Positions 21,884 through 29,617 of a stretch of 64,000 nucleotides of DNA are shown here, in pieces. The notes below the pieces were generated by a model. It was not told the origin of the DNA and searched no databases. It was given only the letters and a program-made list of their open reading frames with translations. A program made the position numbers and the translations under genes. The stretch is taken from assembly GCF_009827515.1 (NCBI RefSeq), contig NZ_WTYO01000005.1:62001-126000 (forward strand). The letters are read 5' to 3'. Origin of the DNA: Pelagerythrobacter marinus (GTDB lineage: Bacteria; Pseudomonadota; Alphaproteobacteria; Sphingomonadales; Sphingomonadaceae). The stretch's first letter is position 1, and every line of letters begins with the position of its first letter.

Positions 21884-22298
21884 TGCCGGTGAGACCGAAG
21901 AAACGCGGCCCGGACCAGTGCGCGCCGGTCACATACCGGGCGATTTCACTGAGCGAGTTCCAGGTGCGGTCAGCATAAGCGAACCCTTCTTCCAGAACCT
22001 CGACCGTAATGGTCTGACCGTTCCACTCGCGAACCAGCCGGGTGCCAGGTGTGAGTTTGCTACGGCGACGGAGAGGCGCGGAGTTCGGCTTCGCCACGGC
22101 AATCCGTGTCAGTTCCCGCATGACCAGCGCCGGCAAGGCACCGCGCCGCCGCTCTTGCAGGCGCTGCGCCACGAGACGGCTCAGAAGGGAAGATGGAACA
22201 GATGGCGGGGTGGTGCCCTCCATATTGCTCCACTTCTCCCGCAACTGCGATGGCACGAGGTCCGCCAGCGCATTCAGTTCGTCATCCAGCCGGCTCAT
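21876..22298 (-). CDS. DUF2924 family protein
   Basis: 140 aa. The C-terminal half (LTPGTRLVREWNGQTITVEVLEEGFAY, then SLSEIARYVTGAHWSGPRFFGL) is the DUF2924 (PF11149) signature. No function is established. It overlaps the recombinase start by 8 bp and the DUF3489 stop by 4 bp, which suggests an accessory role in recombination. Confidence 0.88.
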   Translation of the reverse strand: MSRLDDELNALADLVPSQLREKWSNMEGTTPPSVPSSLLSRLVAQRLQERRRGALPALVMRELTRIAVAKPNSAPLRRRSKLTPGTRLVREWNGQTITVEVLEEGFAYADRTWNSLSEIARYVTGAHWSGPRFFGLTGNG

Positions 22299-22636
22299 CG
22301 AGACGCTGCCGCCTCCACGACCGTATACCGGCTGATGCCGTCATGCTTCGTTCGCCGGATAGAATGGCCCTTCTTCCTGAGGCCGGTCAGCGCCGCTCGG
22401 GTAGTGTGCGGAAGCCAGCCGGTCGCCTGCACCAGTTCATCCAGCGTTGCGCCCTCTGCGCGCTCCAGGAGTGAAAGCACTTCCTCTATCTTGCTTTGCC
22501 CCTTTGAGGGAGCGTCGTCGGCTGGCTCCCTCACCGCGACGTCTTGTGCGCTCCCGCTCTCCGCTGACGCGGCAGGCCGGGCCATCGGCTCTCGCGCCAT
22601 CCGGCGCGTACGCTTGCTGCTGTTTGTGTTCGCCAT
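22295..22636 (-). CDS. DUF3489 family protein
   Basis: 113 aa. A basic, disordered N-terminus (about 60 residues) is followed by a winged-helix-like domain (KIEEVLSLLERAEGATLDELVQATGW...HTTRAAL) typical of DUF3489 (PF11994), likely DNA binding. ATG 22636 has GGAGG about 8 bases upstream. First gene of the recombinase operon and possibly its regulator. Confidence 0.85.
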   Translation of the reverse strand: MANTNSSKRTRRMAREPMARPAASAESGSAQDVAVREPADDAPSKGQSKIEEVLSLLERAEGATLDELVQATGWLPHTTRAALTGLRKKGHSIRRTKHDGISRYTVVEAAASR

Positions 22637-22803
22637 GAGCAATCCTCCGGATCGGGACAGCACCATTGCTGCCCCACGACCCGAAGCCCTGCCGGGCGAG
22701 CCGGTCAGGGCAGCAGCAGGTCTTGCCGGCCGCGATTCACATGAACAGCAATGCTCCGATTGCAGATGAAGTCGAATGGAATTCGAGATTACCTATGAAT
22801 TGA

Positions 22804-23028
22804 TCAACTGCGATCGGGTACCGCCTCAAGCAACATCCGGGCTGCCGCGGCAAGAGCGCACAGCCCGTTTGCGCTCAGCGTCAGCTGGTCGATTTGCTTC
22901 CCGACTTCCACTGGATTCTCTGGCATCGGAAGAGCAAACTCGGGCGAGACATCTTCCATTATTCGGCCGGCCTTCAGTAAAAGATGTTGGACCAAGTCGT
23001 GCTGCGTGGCGAATTCCATACGGCCCAT
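22804..23028 (-). CDS. Small hypothetical protein
   Basis: 74 aa with a protein-like composition (MEFATQHDLVQHLLLKAGRIMEDV near the start, then a helical, Leu/Ala-rich tail). The family is not recognised. Starts at 23028 or 23019 are possible, neither with a good RBS. It lies upstream of the recombinase operon on the same strand and belongs to the mobile region. Confidence 0.45.
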   Translation of the reverse strand: MGRMEFATQHDLVQHLLLKAGRIMEDVSPEFALPMPENPVEVGKQIDQLTLSANGLCALAAAARMLLEAVPDRS

Positions 23029-23301
23029 GGAGCGACGTTATCGAAAGAAGTCCAGTCAGAGCTTCTGGCAGCCGCTGTGCCCCCTCGTCTCAGTCAGTCG
23101 GGAACCTACCCGACGAATCCAGTGGCGGACGTCCATTGCAGGCCGCAGGCCGCTGGAACGGCAGCATCGTCGGACAGTCCGGAATGGCAGGTTACAACTG
23201 CCCAAATGGAATAGCAGATGTGGATGGCTCCCGCTCACGGCATCTAGGTGCCAAAGTGTGAAGACCGTCAGGAATTCACGAGCAAAATGGGAGCCACCCA
23301 G

Positions 23302-23544
23302 ATGGAGATTAGCACGATCGGCCTCGATTTGGCCAAGAACGTTTTCCAAGTTCACGGCGTAGATGCACAGGGCACGGCCGTGGTTCGCAAGGCATTGCGG
23401 CGCTCGCAGATGCTTCCCTTCTTCGAGAAGCTTCCGCCTTGCCTGGTCGGCATCAAGGCCTGCGGCACGTTGCATTACTGGGCTCGGGAGCTGATCAAGC
23501 TGGGCCATGAGGTTCGGCTGATGCCGCCGGCTTACGTTTCCTAG
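23302..23544 (+). pseudogene. IS110-family transposase, N-terminal fragment
   Basis: 80 codons matching the start of IS110 transposases (STIGLDLAKNVFQVHGVD, CLVGIKACGTLHYWAREL, HEVRLMPPAYV), then an abrupt stop where the family continues for about 250 residues. In the DEDD RuvC-like fold the motif usually reads G-x-E-A-C-G; here the acidic residue is lysine, so even the retained part has lost a catalytic position. No C-terminal Ser domain follows. The noncoding left end of an IS110 element, which in IS621-type relatives encodes the bridge RNA, would lie in 23,050-23,300. Confidence 0.8.
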
Positions 23545-23822
23545 TCTCGGAGAAGGGTGACATCGTCGCTGTGGGCGATCGCGATGGCGAAATCCGAGTC
23601 GTCGACTTCGGTCTCCAGGGATTCCAGCGCGTAACTCGCGACCGTGAAGACACCGTTCATCCAAAGCCGGACCACGTCGTTTACAGCGTGCGCAAACCGG
23701 CCCCGCCGCGCAACATCCTTGGCCACGATGGACCACTCCAACTGCGGGAGTATCAGTTTCGGGACGGTAGCCGGCAGGATCCAAGATCCAGCGGTTGATC
23801 GCGGACTCGTGCCATCCAACAC
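23541..23822 (-). CDS. Hypothetical ORF next to the IS110 break
   Basis: 93 aa from GTG 23822. The C-terminal half (IVAKDVARRGRFAHAVNDVVRL, then ALESLETEVDDSDFAIAIAHS) is protein-like and acidic. The N-terminal third overlaps the AlpA-like remnant in another frame and looks less convincing. It ends at the point where the IS110 fragment breaks off. The family is unknown; it could be a decayed gene. Confidence 0.25.
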   Translation of the reverse strand: MLDGTSPRSTAGSWILPATVPKLILPQLEWSIVAKDVARRGRFAHAVNDVVRLWMNGVFTVASYALESLETEVDDSDFAIAIAHSDDVTLLRD

Positions 23823-23994
23823 CGTGAATGTCGATCTTCACCTGGGGCGGAAAGGTCCCTTCAGTGATCTTGCGGTATACCTTTGTCCTGTTGGCCTACG
23901 TCGCCATTGGAGGAGCAGTGTGGTTGCAAGCGATCTCTTCGATTGCGACCTTCACGATATCCGGACGCCTCAAGCTGGCGTGCAGCAGGGTCAT
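23755..23994 (-). pseudogene. AlpA-like phage/island regulator remnant
   Basis: In one frame the complement reads RTKVYRKITEGTFPPQVKI, then GWHESAINRWI. This is the helix-turn-helix and C-terminal pattern of AlpA-family excision regulators (VYRL..G.FP..V.I, then GW.ESEI..W). An in-frame TAG at 23896-23898 interrupts the helix-turn-helix, and the frame drifts into unrelated sequence after about 23,760. I therefore call it a broken copy. AlpA proteins normally promote excision of integrated elements. Confidence 0.5.
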
Positions 23995-24220
23995 CACTGA
24001 AGGTAACAACGATATGGTCGTCGTCGGCATCTGGCCCGCCTGACTCCGGACGCAGATCGGCGATGTTTCGCCACGAAGATGTGCTTTGACGACAGCGCGG
24101 GGCGAGGAGTCGCTTGGCTTGCTCCGGCGTGATCCGCCCGGCGAGCAGATCGAGGAACGCGCGGGCGGAGAATTTGATCTCCGTTCTGTCGCCTTTCCGC
24201 CACGATATGCTAGTGCTCAA
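23861..24220 (-). CDS. Small hypothetical protein, possibly frameshifted
   Basis: 119 aa from TTG 24220, which has AAAGGA at good spacing. The middle (RTEIKFSARAFLDLLAGRI, then DDDHIVVTFSDD) is protein-like. The last 35 residues overlap the AlpA remnant in a different frame and look like noise, so a frameshift near 23,990 is likely. The family is unrecognised. Confidence 0.3.
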   Translation of the reverse strand: MSTSISWRKGDRTEIKFSARAFLDLLAGRITPEQAKRLLAPRCRQSTSSWRNIADLRPESGGPDADDDHIVVTFSDDPAARQLEASGYREGRNRRDRLQPHCSSNGDVGQQDKGIPQDH

Positions 24221-24376
24221 ATACCGTCCTTTCGCTGTAGGCACGAAAACAGTTTGCTCGTGCAGTTGTCTGCATGGATACGCCGCTTCCTGCGCGGAAG
24301 CGGCGGCGGTGCGAGCCCTCCGAAGCGGACTCTCCCGGGCCTTTCGGGAGGCCCTTGCCAAGGGGGGCAATATGTG

Positions 24377-24392
24377 GTTTGTCCGGACAACT
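24377..24392. promoter_or_regulatory. Operator-like palindrome, site 1
   Basis: GTTTGTCCGGACAACT, a perfect 12-bp palindrome (TTGTCCGGACAA, 24379-24390) 33 bp before the TTG start of operon I. It is one of five copies, all located at promoters of this island. See the matching sites near 35,810, 48,012, 48,160 and 63,725. Confidence 0.8.
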
Positions 24393-24423
24393 TTGAAGTT
24401 GAACCCCAACGAGAGGACGGACC

Positions 24424-25098
24424 TTGGCGGACCTTGCATATCCCACTCTGGTGTTCGTGCACCTGCTGCTGTTCGTGCTCTGGCTCGGCGCCGACGTCGG
24501 TGTGTTCGTGCTCGGCCAGCATTTCCGCAAGCGCAGGAAATATACGCTCGATCAGCGGCTCGCATTGCTGACGCTGCTGGTGGAAGTCGACATGGTGCCG
24601 CGGACGGCGTGGGCCCTGATGGTGCCGGTTTCGCTTTCGGTGGTCGCGATGGGCGGGCACTGGCTGGTGCCGGACTGGCTGCTGGTCCTCGCCTGGGCGG
24701 TCGGCGCCGCGTGGATCTGGCTCGTGTGGGACGCGCACCGGCACGATATGACGCCGCGCGCGGCACGTAACCGCCGGATCGAGTACTGGCTGAAGATCGC
24801 GCTGGCGCTGTTCTACCTCGGGCTCGGCGCCGTCTCGCTCGCCACGGGCGAGCCGCTCGCGGGCGTCTGGCTCGGCCTCAAGGCGCTGATGTTCGGCGTG
24901 ATCTTCGCCGCCGCGATCATGATCGACGTTGCCTTCAAGCCCGTCGGCCCGCAGCTCGGGCGTCTGATCGAGGAAGGGTCGAGCGACGCGACCGAGCTGC
25001 CGCTGCTGGCGACGATGAACCGCACGCGCATCTGGGTGTGGATCGTCTACCTGCTCCTGCTGGCGACCGCCTACCTCGGCCTCGTGAAGCCCTTCTGA
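24424..25098 (+). CDS. Four-helix integral membrane protein (CopD/DUF2269-like)
   Basis: 224 aa with membrane segments at about 7-28, 57-105, 125-145, 150-172 and 200-220. Conserved His12 in the first segment (VFVHLLLFVLW) and the cytochrome-b-like layout recall CopD/DUF2269 membrane proteins. That could allow heme b or quinone contact, but this is inference. The start is TTG behind GAGAGGAC. First gene of operon I; a second protein of similar topology is at 27354. Confidence 0.7.
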   Translation: MADLAYPTLVFVHLLLFVLWLGADVGVFVLGQHFRKRRKYTLDQRLALLTLLVEVDMVPRTAWALMVPVSLSVVAMGGHWLVPDWLLVLAWAVGAAWIWLVWDAHRHDMTPRAARNRRIEYWLKIALALFYLGLGAVSLATGEPLAGVWLGLKALMFGVIFAAAIMIDVAFKPVGPQLGRLIEEGSSDATELPLLATMNRTRIWVWIVYLLLLATAYLGLVKPF

Positions 25099-25112
25099 CC
25101 GGATTGTCTGCC

Positions 25113-25559
25113 GTGAACGAACCGATACGACCTGCAAAGCGCCTGCTCGCGGCTGTGCCCCTCCTCGCCCTCGCCGCCTGCGGCGGCGGCGACGGGAGCG
25201 GAGGCGGCAGCGGCCCGGCGGCCCCCGCTGCCTTCGCCGCCTGCGCCAGCTGCCATTCGGTGGAGCCGGGACCGACGCGCGGCGCCGGGCCCAGCCTCCA
25301 CGGCATCGTCGGCCGGACCGCGGGCGCGGCGGAGGGCTTCGCCTATTCGAAGGCGATGGAGCAAAACGGCCTCGTCTGGACACCCGAGACGCTCGACCGC
25401 TTCCTCGCCGCACCGACCGAGGTCGTGCCCGGCACGCGCATGGTCACCAAGCTGACCGATCCGGCACGTCGGCAGGCCGTGATCGACTATCTGGTGACGC
25501 TGTCGCCCGCGCCCGCAGGCGCCGGCGGCCCGGCACCTTCAACCGATGAGCCTGAGTGA
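25113..25559 (+). CDS. Lipoprotein class I cytochrome c
   Basis: 148 aa. A lipobox (LLALAAC, Cys23) should anchor it to the membrane outside the cytoplasm. One c-type heme site CASCH (44-48) and a distal Met in PGTRMVTKL complete the fold. GTG 25113 is chosen; TTG 25104 is possible. In one operon with a VAO-type flavoprotein, it is a natural electron acceptor for flavin-dependent substrate oxidation, as cytochrome subunits are in 4-cresol methylhydroxylase. That pairing is inferred. Confidence 0.85.
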   Translation: MNEPIRPAKRLLAAVPLLALAACGGGDGSGGGSGPAAPAAFAACASCHSVEPGPTRGAGPSLHGIVGRTAGAAEGFAYSKAMEQNGLVWTPETLDRFLAAPTEVVPGTRMVTKLTDPARRQAVIDYLVTLSPAPAGAGGPAPSTDEPE

Positions 25560-25587
25560 AGGCCTTTGCTTCAGAAGAGAGGGAACA

Positions 25588-26112
25588 ATGGGGATCATTG
25601 AGAGCAGCATGCCGCTGGTGGCGTCCCAGGCCGGCGTGTGGGAAGGCGAATACGTCCACCTCGACGCCGATCACAACGAGATCGATCGCCACCGCTCGCG
25701 GCTCGTCTGCCGGCTGTTCGACGACGAGGACGGCAAGGCCCGGCTGGCGCAGACCAACATCTACGACTGGGCCGACGGCACCCGCGAGATCCGCTATTTC
25801 GACGGCGTCTACAAGGGCGACCGGGTCTGGATCGACAACGTCAACATCACCGGCTGGACCGCTTCCGTCTCGCTCGACGAGACGCAGCGCACGATCATGG
25901 TCGGCTGGGTCCGCGCCGGGGAGCCGGACTTCCGCTACTACGAGATGATCACCGTCGCGGAGGACGGTCAGGCGAAGAACCGCACCTGGCACTGGTATCG
26001 CAAGGGCCGCCTGTTCCAGCGCACGATCATCAACGAGACGAAAGTGAGCGACGACTGGCGGACGCACGACGACCCCAGCTACTACGAATTCCGCCCGCGC
26101 GCCGCGGTCTGA
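25588..26112 (+). CDS. DUF3598-like (calycin-type) protein
   Basis: 174 aa, beta-rich. The opening MPLVASQAGVWEGEYVHLD, then R-x-x-S-R-L-V-C and DWADGTREIRYFD, and the end ...WHWYRKG...RT, match the second copy in this window (33728-34231) along its whole length. The family resembles DUF3598, thought to be a lipocalin-like barrel; ligand or enzymatic role unknown. ATG 25588 has AGAGGGAAC upstream. Confidence 0.7.
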   Translation: MGIIESSMPLVASQAGVWEGEYVHLDADHNEIDRHRSRLVCRLFDDEDGKARLAQTNIYDWADGTREIRYFDGVYKGDRVWIDNVNITGWTASVSLDETQRTIMVGWVRAGEPDFRYYEMITVAEDGQAKNRTWHWYRKGRLFQRTIINETKVSDDWRTHDDPSYYEFRPRAAV

Positions 26113-26132
26113 TCGCGGGAAAGGAACAGCTC

Positions 26133-26624
26133 ATGACACTCGCGTTCCAGCGCTTCACCATCTTCTGCCGCGATCTCGACGCGTCGCTCGGCTTCTACCG
26201 CGACGTTCTCGGGCTGGCGCCGGTGGAGGAGAAAGTCATCGAGGGCGCGGCCGCCGGCGCGCTGCTCCAGCTTCCGCCGTGCCGCATGCGGATCGCGCTG
26301 CTCGCGGTGGACGCTGAGGCAGACCCGGTCGTGGGCCTGTTCGAAGTGGGCGGCGTCGACCTCGACGCGATCGACTATCCGCGCGGGAGCCCTGCGTTCG
26401 GCCAGACCGCGCTGCTGCTCTCCACCACCGACTTCAACGGCGTCCACGCGCGGCTGGAAGCGGCAGGGACCGAGTTCCTGACGCCGCCGCTGCGCTATCC
26501 CAAACACCAGGCCAGCGAGCGCTCGCCGGCGGGCATCTACCGCGAGATGATCTTCCACGATCCCGACGGCCAGCTCGTCGGGGTGATGCAGATCGAGCCG
26601 CTTCCCGAGGGAGCGCAGGCATGA
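26133..26624 (+). CDS. VOC family protein
   Basis: 163-aa single glyoxalase-like domain (FTIFCRDLDASLGFYRDVLGL at the start, EMIFHDPDGQLVGVMQ at the end). The first ligand position, usually His, is not obvious, so metal binding is uncertain. RBS AAGGAAC. The stop overlaps the next gene's ATG. Confidence 0.82.
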   Translation: MTLAFQRFTIFCRDLDASLGFYRDVLGLAPVEEKVIEGAAAGALLQLPPCRMRIALLAVDAEADPVVGLFEVGGVDLDAIDYPRGSPAFGQTALLLSTTDFNGVHARLEAAGTEFLTPPLRYPKHQASERSPAGIYREMIFHDPDGQLVGVMQIEPLPEGAQA

Positions 26625-27349
26625 GCGGGGGGATCGTCCGCTCGGTGACCGGCACGCTGCGCTACACCAGCAACCAGGAAGAGCGCCGGGGCGCAGAACG
26701 TGGGCGCGAGTTCTTCCGCATCGACGTCCATGCCGACGGATCGCGCACGATCGCCGCGCATGGCGAGATCGACGACGCGCCGGCGGTGGTGCGCGACGTG
26801 AACCTGAGAGTCGACGCCGACCGCGCGCCGCAGGAGTGCTTCGTTCGCATCGCCGTGGGCGGCGCGTTCCGCGGTTCCGCGTGGTTCCGCTTCGCTCCGG
26901 ACACAGCCGAGTGCGAGGCATTCACGGCGGTCGAAGGCCGCGTGCGGCAGACGATGACGCTCGACCGGCCGCTCCCCGCCTTCGGCAACCACGCGATGGC
27001 GAACGACGGTTTCATGCTGTCGCTCTACGACCTGTCGCAGGGGCCCGGCGTGCAGGTGATCGAGCGGCTGCTGCTATCCTCCCCCGACCATCGCGGGGCC
27101 ACGGGGCCGATGCTGTTCGCAGTCGACCTCGCGCTCGAGTTCGTGGGCGAAGAGACGGTCACCGTCGCCGCCGGCACGTTCGACGCGCTGCACTTCCGGA
27201 TGGTCGACGTTCCCGGACTGCCGCTCGAGCATCCCGAGTACGACCTGTGGTGCACCGCCGACGGCGACTACGTGCTGCTGAAAGCCGCCGTCGGCGGCTA
27301 CATGCAGACCGCCTACGAGCTGACCCACTACGAACAGCAGGGGCGCTGA
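26621..27349 (+). CDS. Hypothetical protein of the catabolic operon
   Basis: 242 aa, cytosolic by composition and mostly beta strands, without a recognised motif. The region AVDLALEFVGEETVTVAAGTFDALHF resembles the ligand-binding half of DUF3108/DUF6134-type proteins, and that likeness is weak. ATG overlaps the VOC gene stop, so it is a real member of the operon. Confidence 0.6.
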   Translation: MSGGIVRSVTGTLRYTSNQEERRGAERGREFFRIDVHADGSRTIAAHGEIDDAPAVVRDVNLRVDADRAPQECFVRIAVGGAFRGSAWFRFAPDTAECEAFTAVEGRVRQTMTLDRPLPAFGNHAMANDGFMLSLYDLSQGPGVQVIERLLLSSPDHRGATGPMLFAVDLALEFVGEETVTVAAGTFDALHFRMVDVPGLPLEHPEYDLWCTADGDYVLLKAAVGGYMQTAYELTHYEQQGR

Positions 27350-27353
27350 GCGA

Positions 27354-28016
27354 ATGCTGATCTCCGTCCTGCTCGTGGCCCATATCGCGGTGCTCGGCTA
27401 CTGGCTCGGCTCCGAGTTCGTGATCAACAGCACCTACCGCTACGTGTCCTACGGCAGCCAGATGCCGTTCGCCGAGCGCGACCGGCTGATGGATCACGTC
27501 ATGCATGTCGACCAGCACGTCCGCTACGCGCTGGTGCTGCAGGCGGGCCTCGGCTTCGCGCTGGCGGCGCTCTACGGCTACGTCCCCGGCGGCACCGCGA
27601 CCGCCTGGGCGGCAGGCATTCTCGCGGCGCTCTGGCTGACCTTCGTGGAGATCGTCCACCGCCTGCGCCACAGCCCCGCCGGCAAGCGGCTGGGCGACAT
27701 CGACCGCGGCTCGCGCTACCTCTTCATGGCGCTGCTGGTCGCGATCGCCGTCGGCCTCATCGGCGGCGGCTGGGACATGCCCTTCTGGCTGCGGGTGAAG
27801 CTCGGCCTCTTCGCCTGCGTCATGGCAAGCGGGGTCGGCATCCGCCTGGCTCTCATCAGCCATTTCCGCACCTGGGCGGTCATGGCCCGCGAAGGGCCGA
27901 CGGACGAGACCAACGCCATCATTCGCCGCACATACTGGCGCGCAACTTCGGTGCTGCTGGTGCTCTGGGCCTTCATCGGGGCGATCGTGGTGATGAGCGT
28001 GTGGAAACCGGCGTGA
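27354..28016 (+). CDS. Integral membrane protein (CopD/DUF2269-like)
   Basis: 220 aa with about five membrane segments (5-25, 60-80, 85-105, 122-142, 190-213). Conserved His9 in the first helix (LLVAHIAVLGYWLG) and a second His/Arg-rich loop resemble the protein at 24424. The two may form one complex carrying electrons between the operon's cytochrome c or flavoprotein and the respiratory chain. No biochemical assignment is possible. Confidence 0.65.
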   Translation: MLISVLLVAHIAVLGYWLGSEFVINSTYRYVSYGSQMPFAERDRLMDHVMHVDQHVRYALVLQAGLGFALAALYGYVPGGTATAWAAGILAALWLTFVEIVHRLRHSPAGKRLGDIDRGSRYLFMALLVAIAVGLIGGGWDMPFWLRVKLGLFACVMASGVGIRLALISHFRTWAVMAREGPTDETNAIIRRTYWRATSVLLVLWAFIGAIVVMSVWKPA

Positions 28017-29590
28017 CCGATCGCGCCGCGCTGCTCCGGGCGCTGGAGGAAGCGCTCGGGGCCGGCCGCGTGCGCACCGACGACGCGGCGCTCTCGCTGG
28101 CGGCCGCGGACATCTATTCCGCCGGCCCCGCGCCTGTCGCGGTCGTGCGGCCGGATTCTCCCGCCGCCGTGGCCCGCGCCGTGGCCGCCGCGACGGCGCT
28201 CGGCTACGCCGCGATCCCGAGAGGCGGCGGCCTGAGCTATACGAGCGGCTATCGCTGCGAACCCGGCAAGAGCGTGCTGTTCGACCTCGCGGGTCTCGAT
28301 CGCATTGTCGAGATCGCCGAGAGCGACATGTACGTCGTGGCCGAAGCGGGCGTCACCTGGAAGCAGCTCTACGACGCGCTCGCCCCGCGCGGCCTGCGCC
28401 TGCCGTTCTTCGGCACGTTCTCCGGCGCGGGCGCAACGGTCGGCGGCGGGCTCAGCCACGGGGCGCTGTTCTTCGGCAGCGCACGCTACGGCTCGGCTGC
28501 GGAAATGGCCCTGGGGCTCGAAGTCGCGACCGCCGATGGAAAGCTGCTGACGACCGGGCAGTGGGCGCTCGCGGCATCGGCCAGGCCCGTCTTCCGCAAC
28601 TTCGGCCCCGACACCACAGGCCTGTTCCTCCACGACGGCGGCGCGTTCGGCATCAAGACGAAGGCTTCGCTGCGGCTCATCAAGGCGCCGGCCGCGAATG
28701 GTTATCTTTCCTTCGCCTTCCCCTCGCTCGAAGCCGCCGGAGCCGCGCTGTCCGGGATCGCGCGGGCCGGGCTGGCGGAGGACGCCTACGTGCTCGACCC
28801 CGCCGCGGTCGCCGCCACCATCGAGCGCGAACGCGGGATCGGCGCGGCGCTGGCGGCGATCCGCGCGGTGGCGCGATCCGCCGGCGGCGGAACTGGCGCC
28901 ATTCGCGCGCTCGCCGGGCTCGCGGCGGCGGGGCGCGGCGTGGTTCCGCAAGGCGCCTTTACTCTCCATTGCGTGATGGCGGGTTCGTCGAAGGCGGCGG
29001 TGTCGGCGGACATGGATGAAGCGGGGGTCATCGCGTCGGGGCACGGCGGACGATCGATCGCAGCGACGATCCCCCGCATGGCGCGCGCCGACCCCTTCCC
29101 CAATCTCGATGGCGTGCTCGGGAAGGATGGCGCGCGCTGGGCCGCGCTCAATGCCAAGGTCGCCCATTCGGAGGGCGTGCCCCTGATCGAGGCGCATCGG
29201 CGCCTGATGGAACCGCGCGCGGGCGAAATGGCCGCGCAAGGCGTAAGCGTCACTTACCTGCTTTCCGCGCTCGGCAATCACAGCTTCAGTTTCGAGGCCG
29301 TGTTCCACTGGAAGGACGCGTGGATGCCGATCCACAGCCATGCCGTCGATCCGGCCCTGATCGCCACCTATGCGGAGCCCGAGGCGAACCCCGCCGCCCG
29401 CGCTCTCGTCGCCACCCTGCGCGAAGAGACGGTGCAATTGTTCCGCGAGTTCGGCGCCGCGTCGAACCAGATCGGTCGCACCTATCCCTATGTCGAGGCG
29501 CTCGACGCCGATGCGGCGGCACTGGTGCGCCGGCTGAAGGCGCTGCTCGATCCGAAGGGCGCGATGAATCCCGGAGTCTTGGGCCTCTAG
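28013..29590 (+). CDS. VAO/PCMH-type FAD-binding oxidoreductase
   Basis: 525 aa. The FAD_binding_4 domain (PF01565) carries PRGGGLSYTSGY (about residue 70) and GATVGGGLSHGALFFG. The C-terminal domain ends in the typical DPKGAMNPGVLGL. Related enzymes (vanillyl-alcohol oxidase, 4-cresol methylhydroxylase, D-lactate dehydrogenase types) oxidise small alcohols or phenols. The GTG start overlaps the previous stop (GTGA). It is paralogous to 42525-44069. A cytochrome c in the same operon suggests a dehydrogenase rather than an oxidase. Confidence 0.85.
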   Translation: MTDRAALLRALEEALGAGRVRTDDAALSLAAADIYSAGPAPVAVVRPDSPAAVARAVAAATALGYAAIPRGGGLSYTSGYRCEPGKSVLFDLAGLDRIVEIAESDMYVVAEAGVTWKQLYDALAPRGLRLPFFGTFSGAGATVGGGLSHGALFFGSARYGSAAEMALGLEVATADGKLLTTGQWALAASARPVFRNFGPDTTGLFLHDGGAFGIKTKASLRLIKAPAANGYLSFAFPSLEAAGAALSGIARAGLAEDAYVLDPAAVAATIERERGIGAALAAIRAVARSAGGGTGAIRALAGLAAAGRGVVPQGAFTLHCVMAGSSKAAVSADMDEAGVIASGHGGRSIAATIPRMARADPFPNLDGVLGKDGARWAALNAKVAHSEGVPLIEAHRRLMEPRAGEMAAQGVSVTYLLSALGNHSFSFEAVFHWKDAWMPIHSHAVDPALIATYAEPEANPAARALVATLREETVQLFREFGAASNQIGRTYPYVEALDADAAALVRRLKALLDPKGAMNPGVLGL

Positions 29591-29617
29591 CGTCCCCGCC
29601 CGTCCGACGCGCCGGGC

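Larger units (their letters stand above)
20023..24300. mobile_element. Integration module and remnants at the tRNA-Leu 3' side
   Basis: This stretch holds a large serine recombinase with DUF2924 and DUF3489 partners, a truncated IS110 transposase, an AlpA-like remnant and fragmented frames. GC content falls visibly below the flanks, especially 22,750-24,300. It separates conserved chromosomal genes from the catabolic island. The right boundary is approximate, and no direct repeat of the tRNA 3' end was found inside the window. Confidence 0.6.

Noticed and set aside
24114-24770. A 218-codon plus-strand frame upstream of operon I
   Set aside because: It crosses the operator and overlaps the membrane-protein gene in another frame, with no coherent protein pattern.
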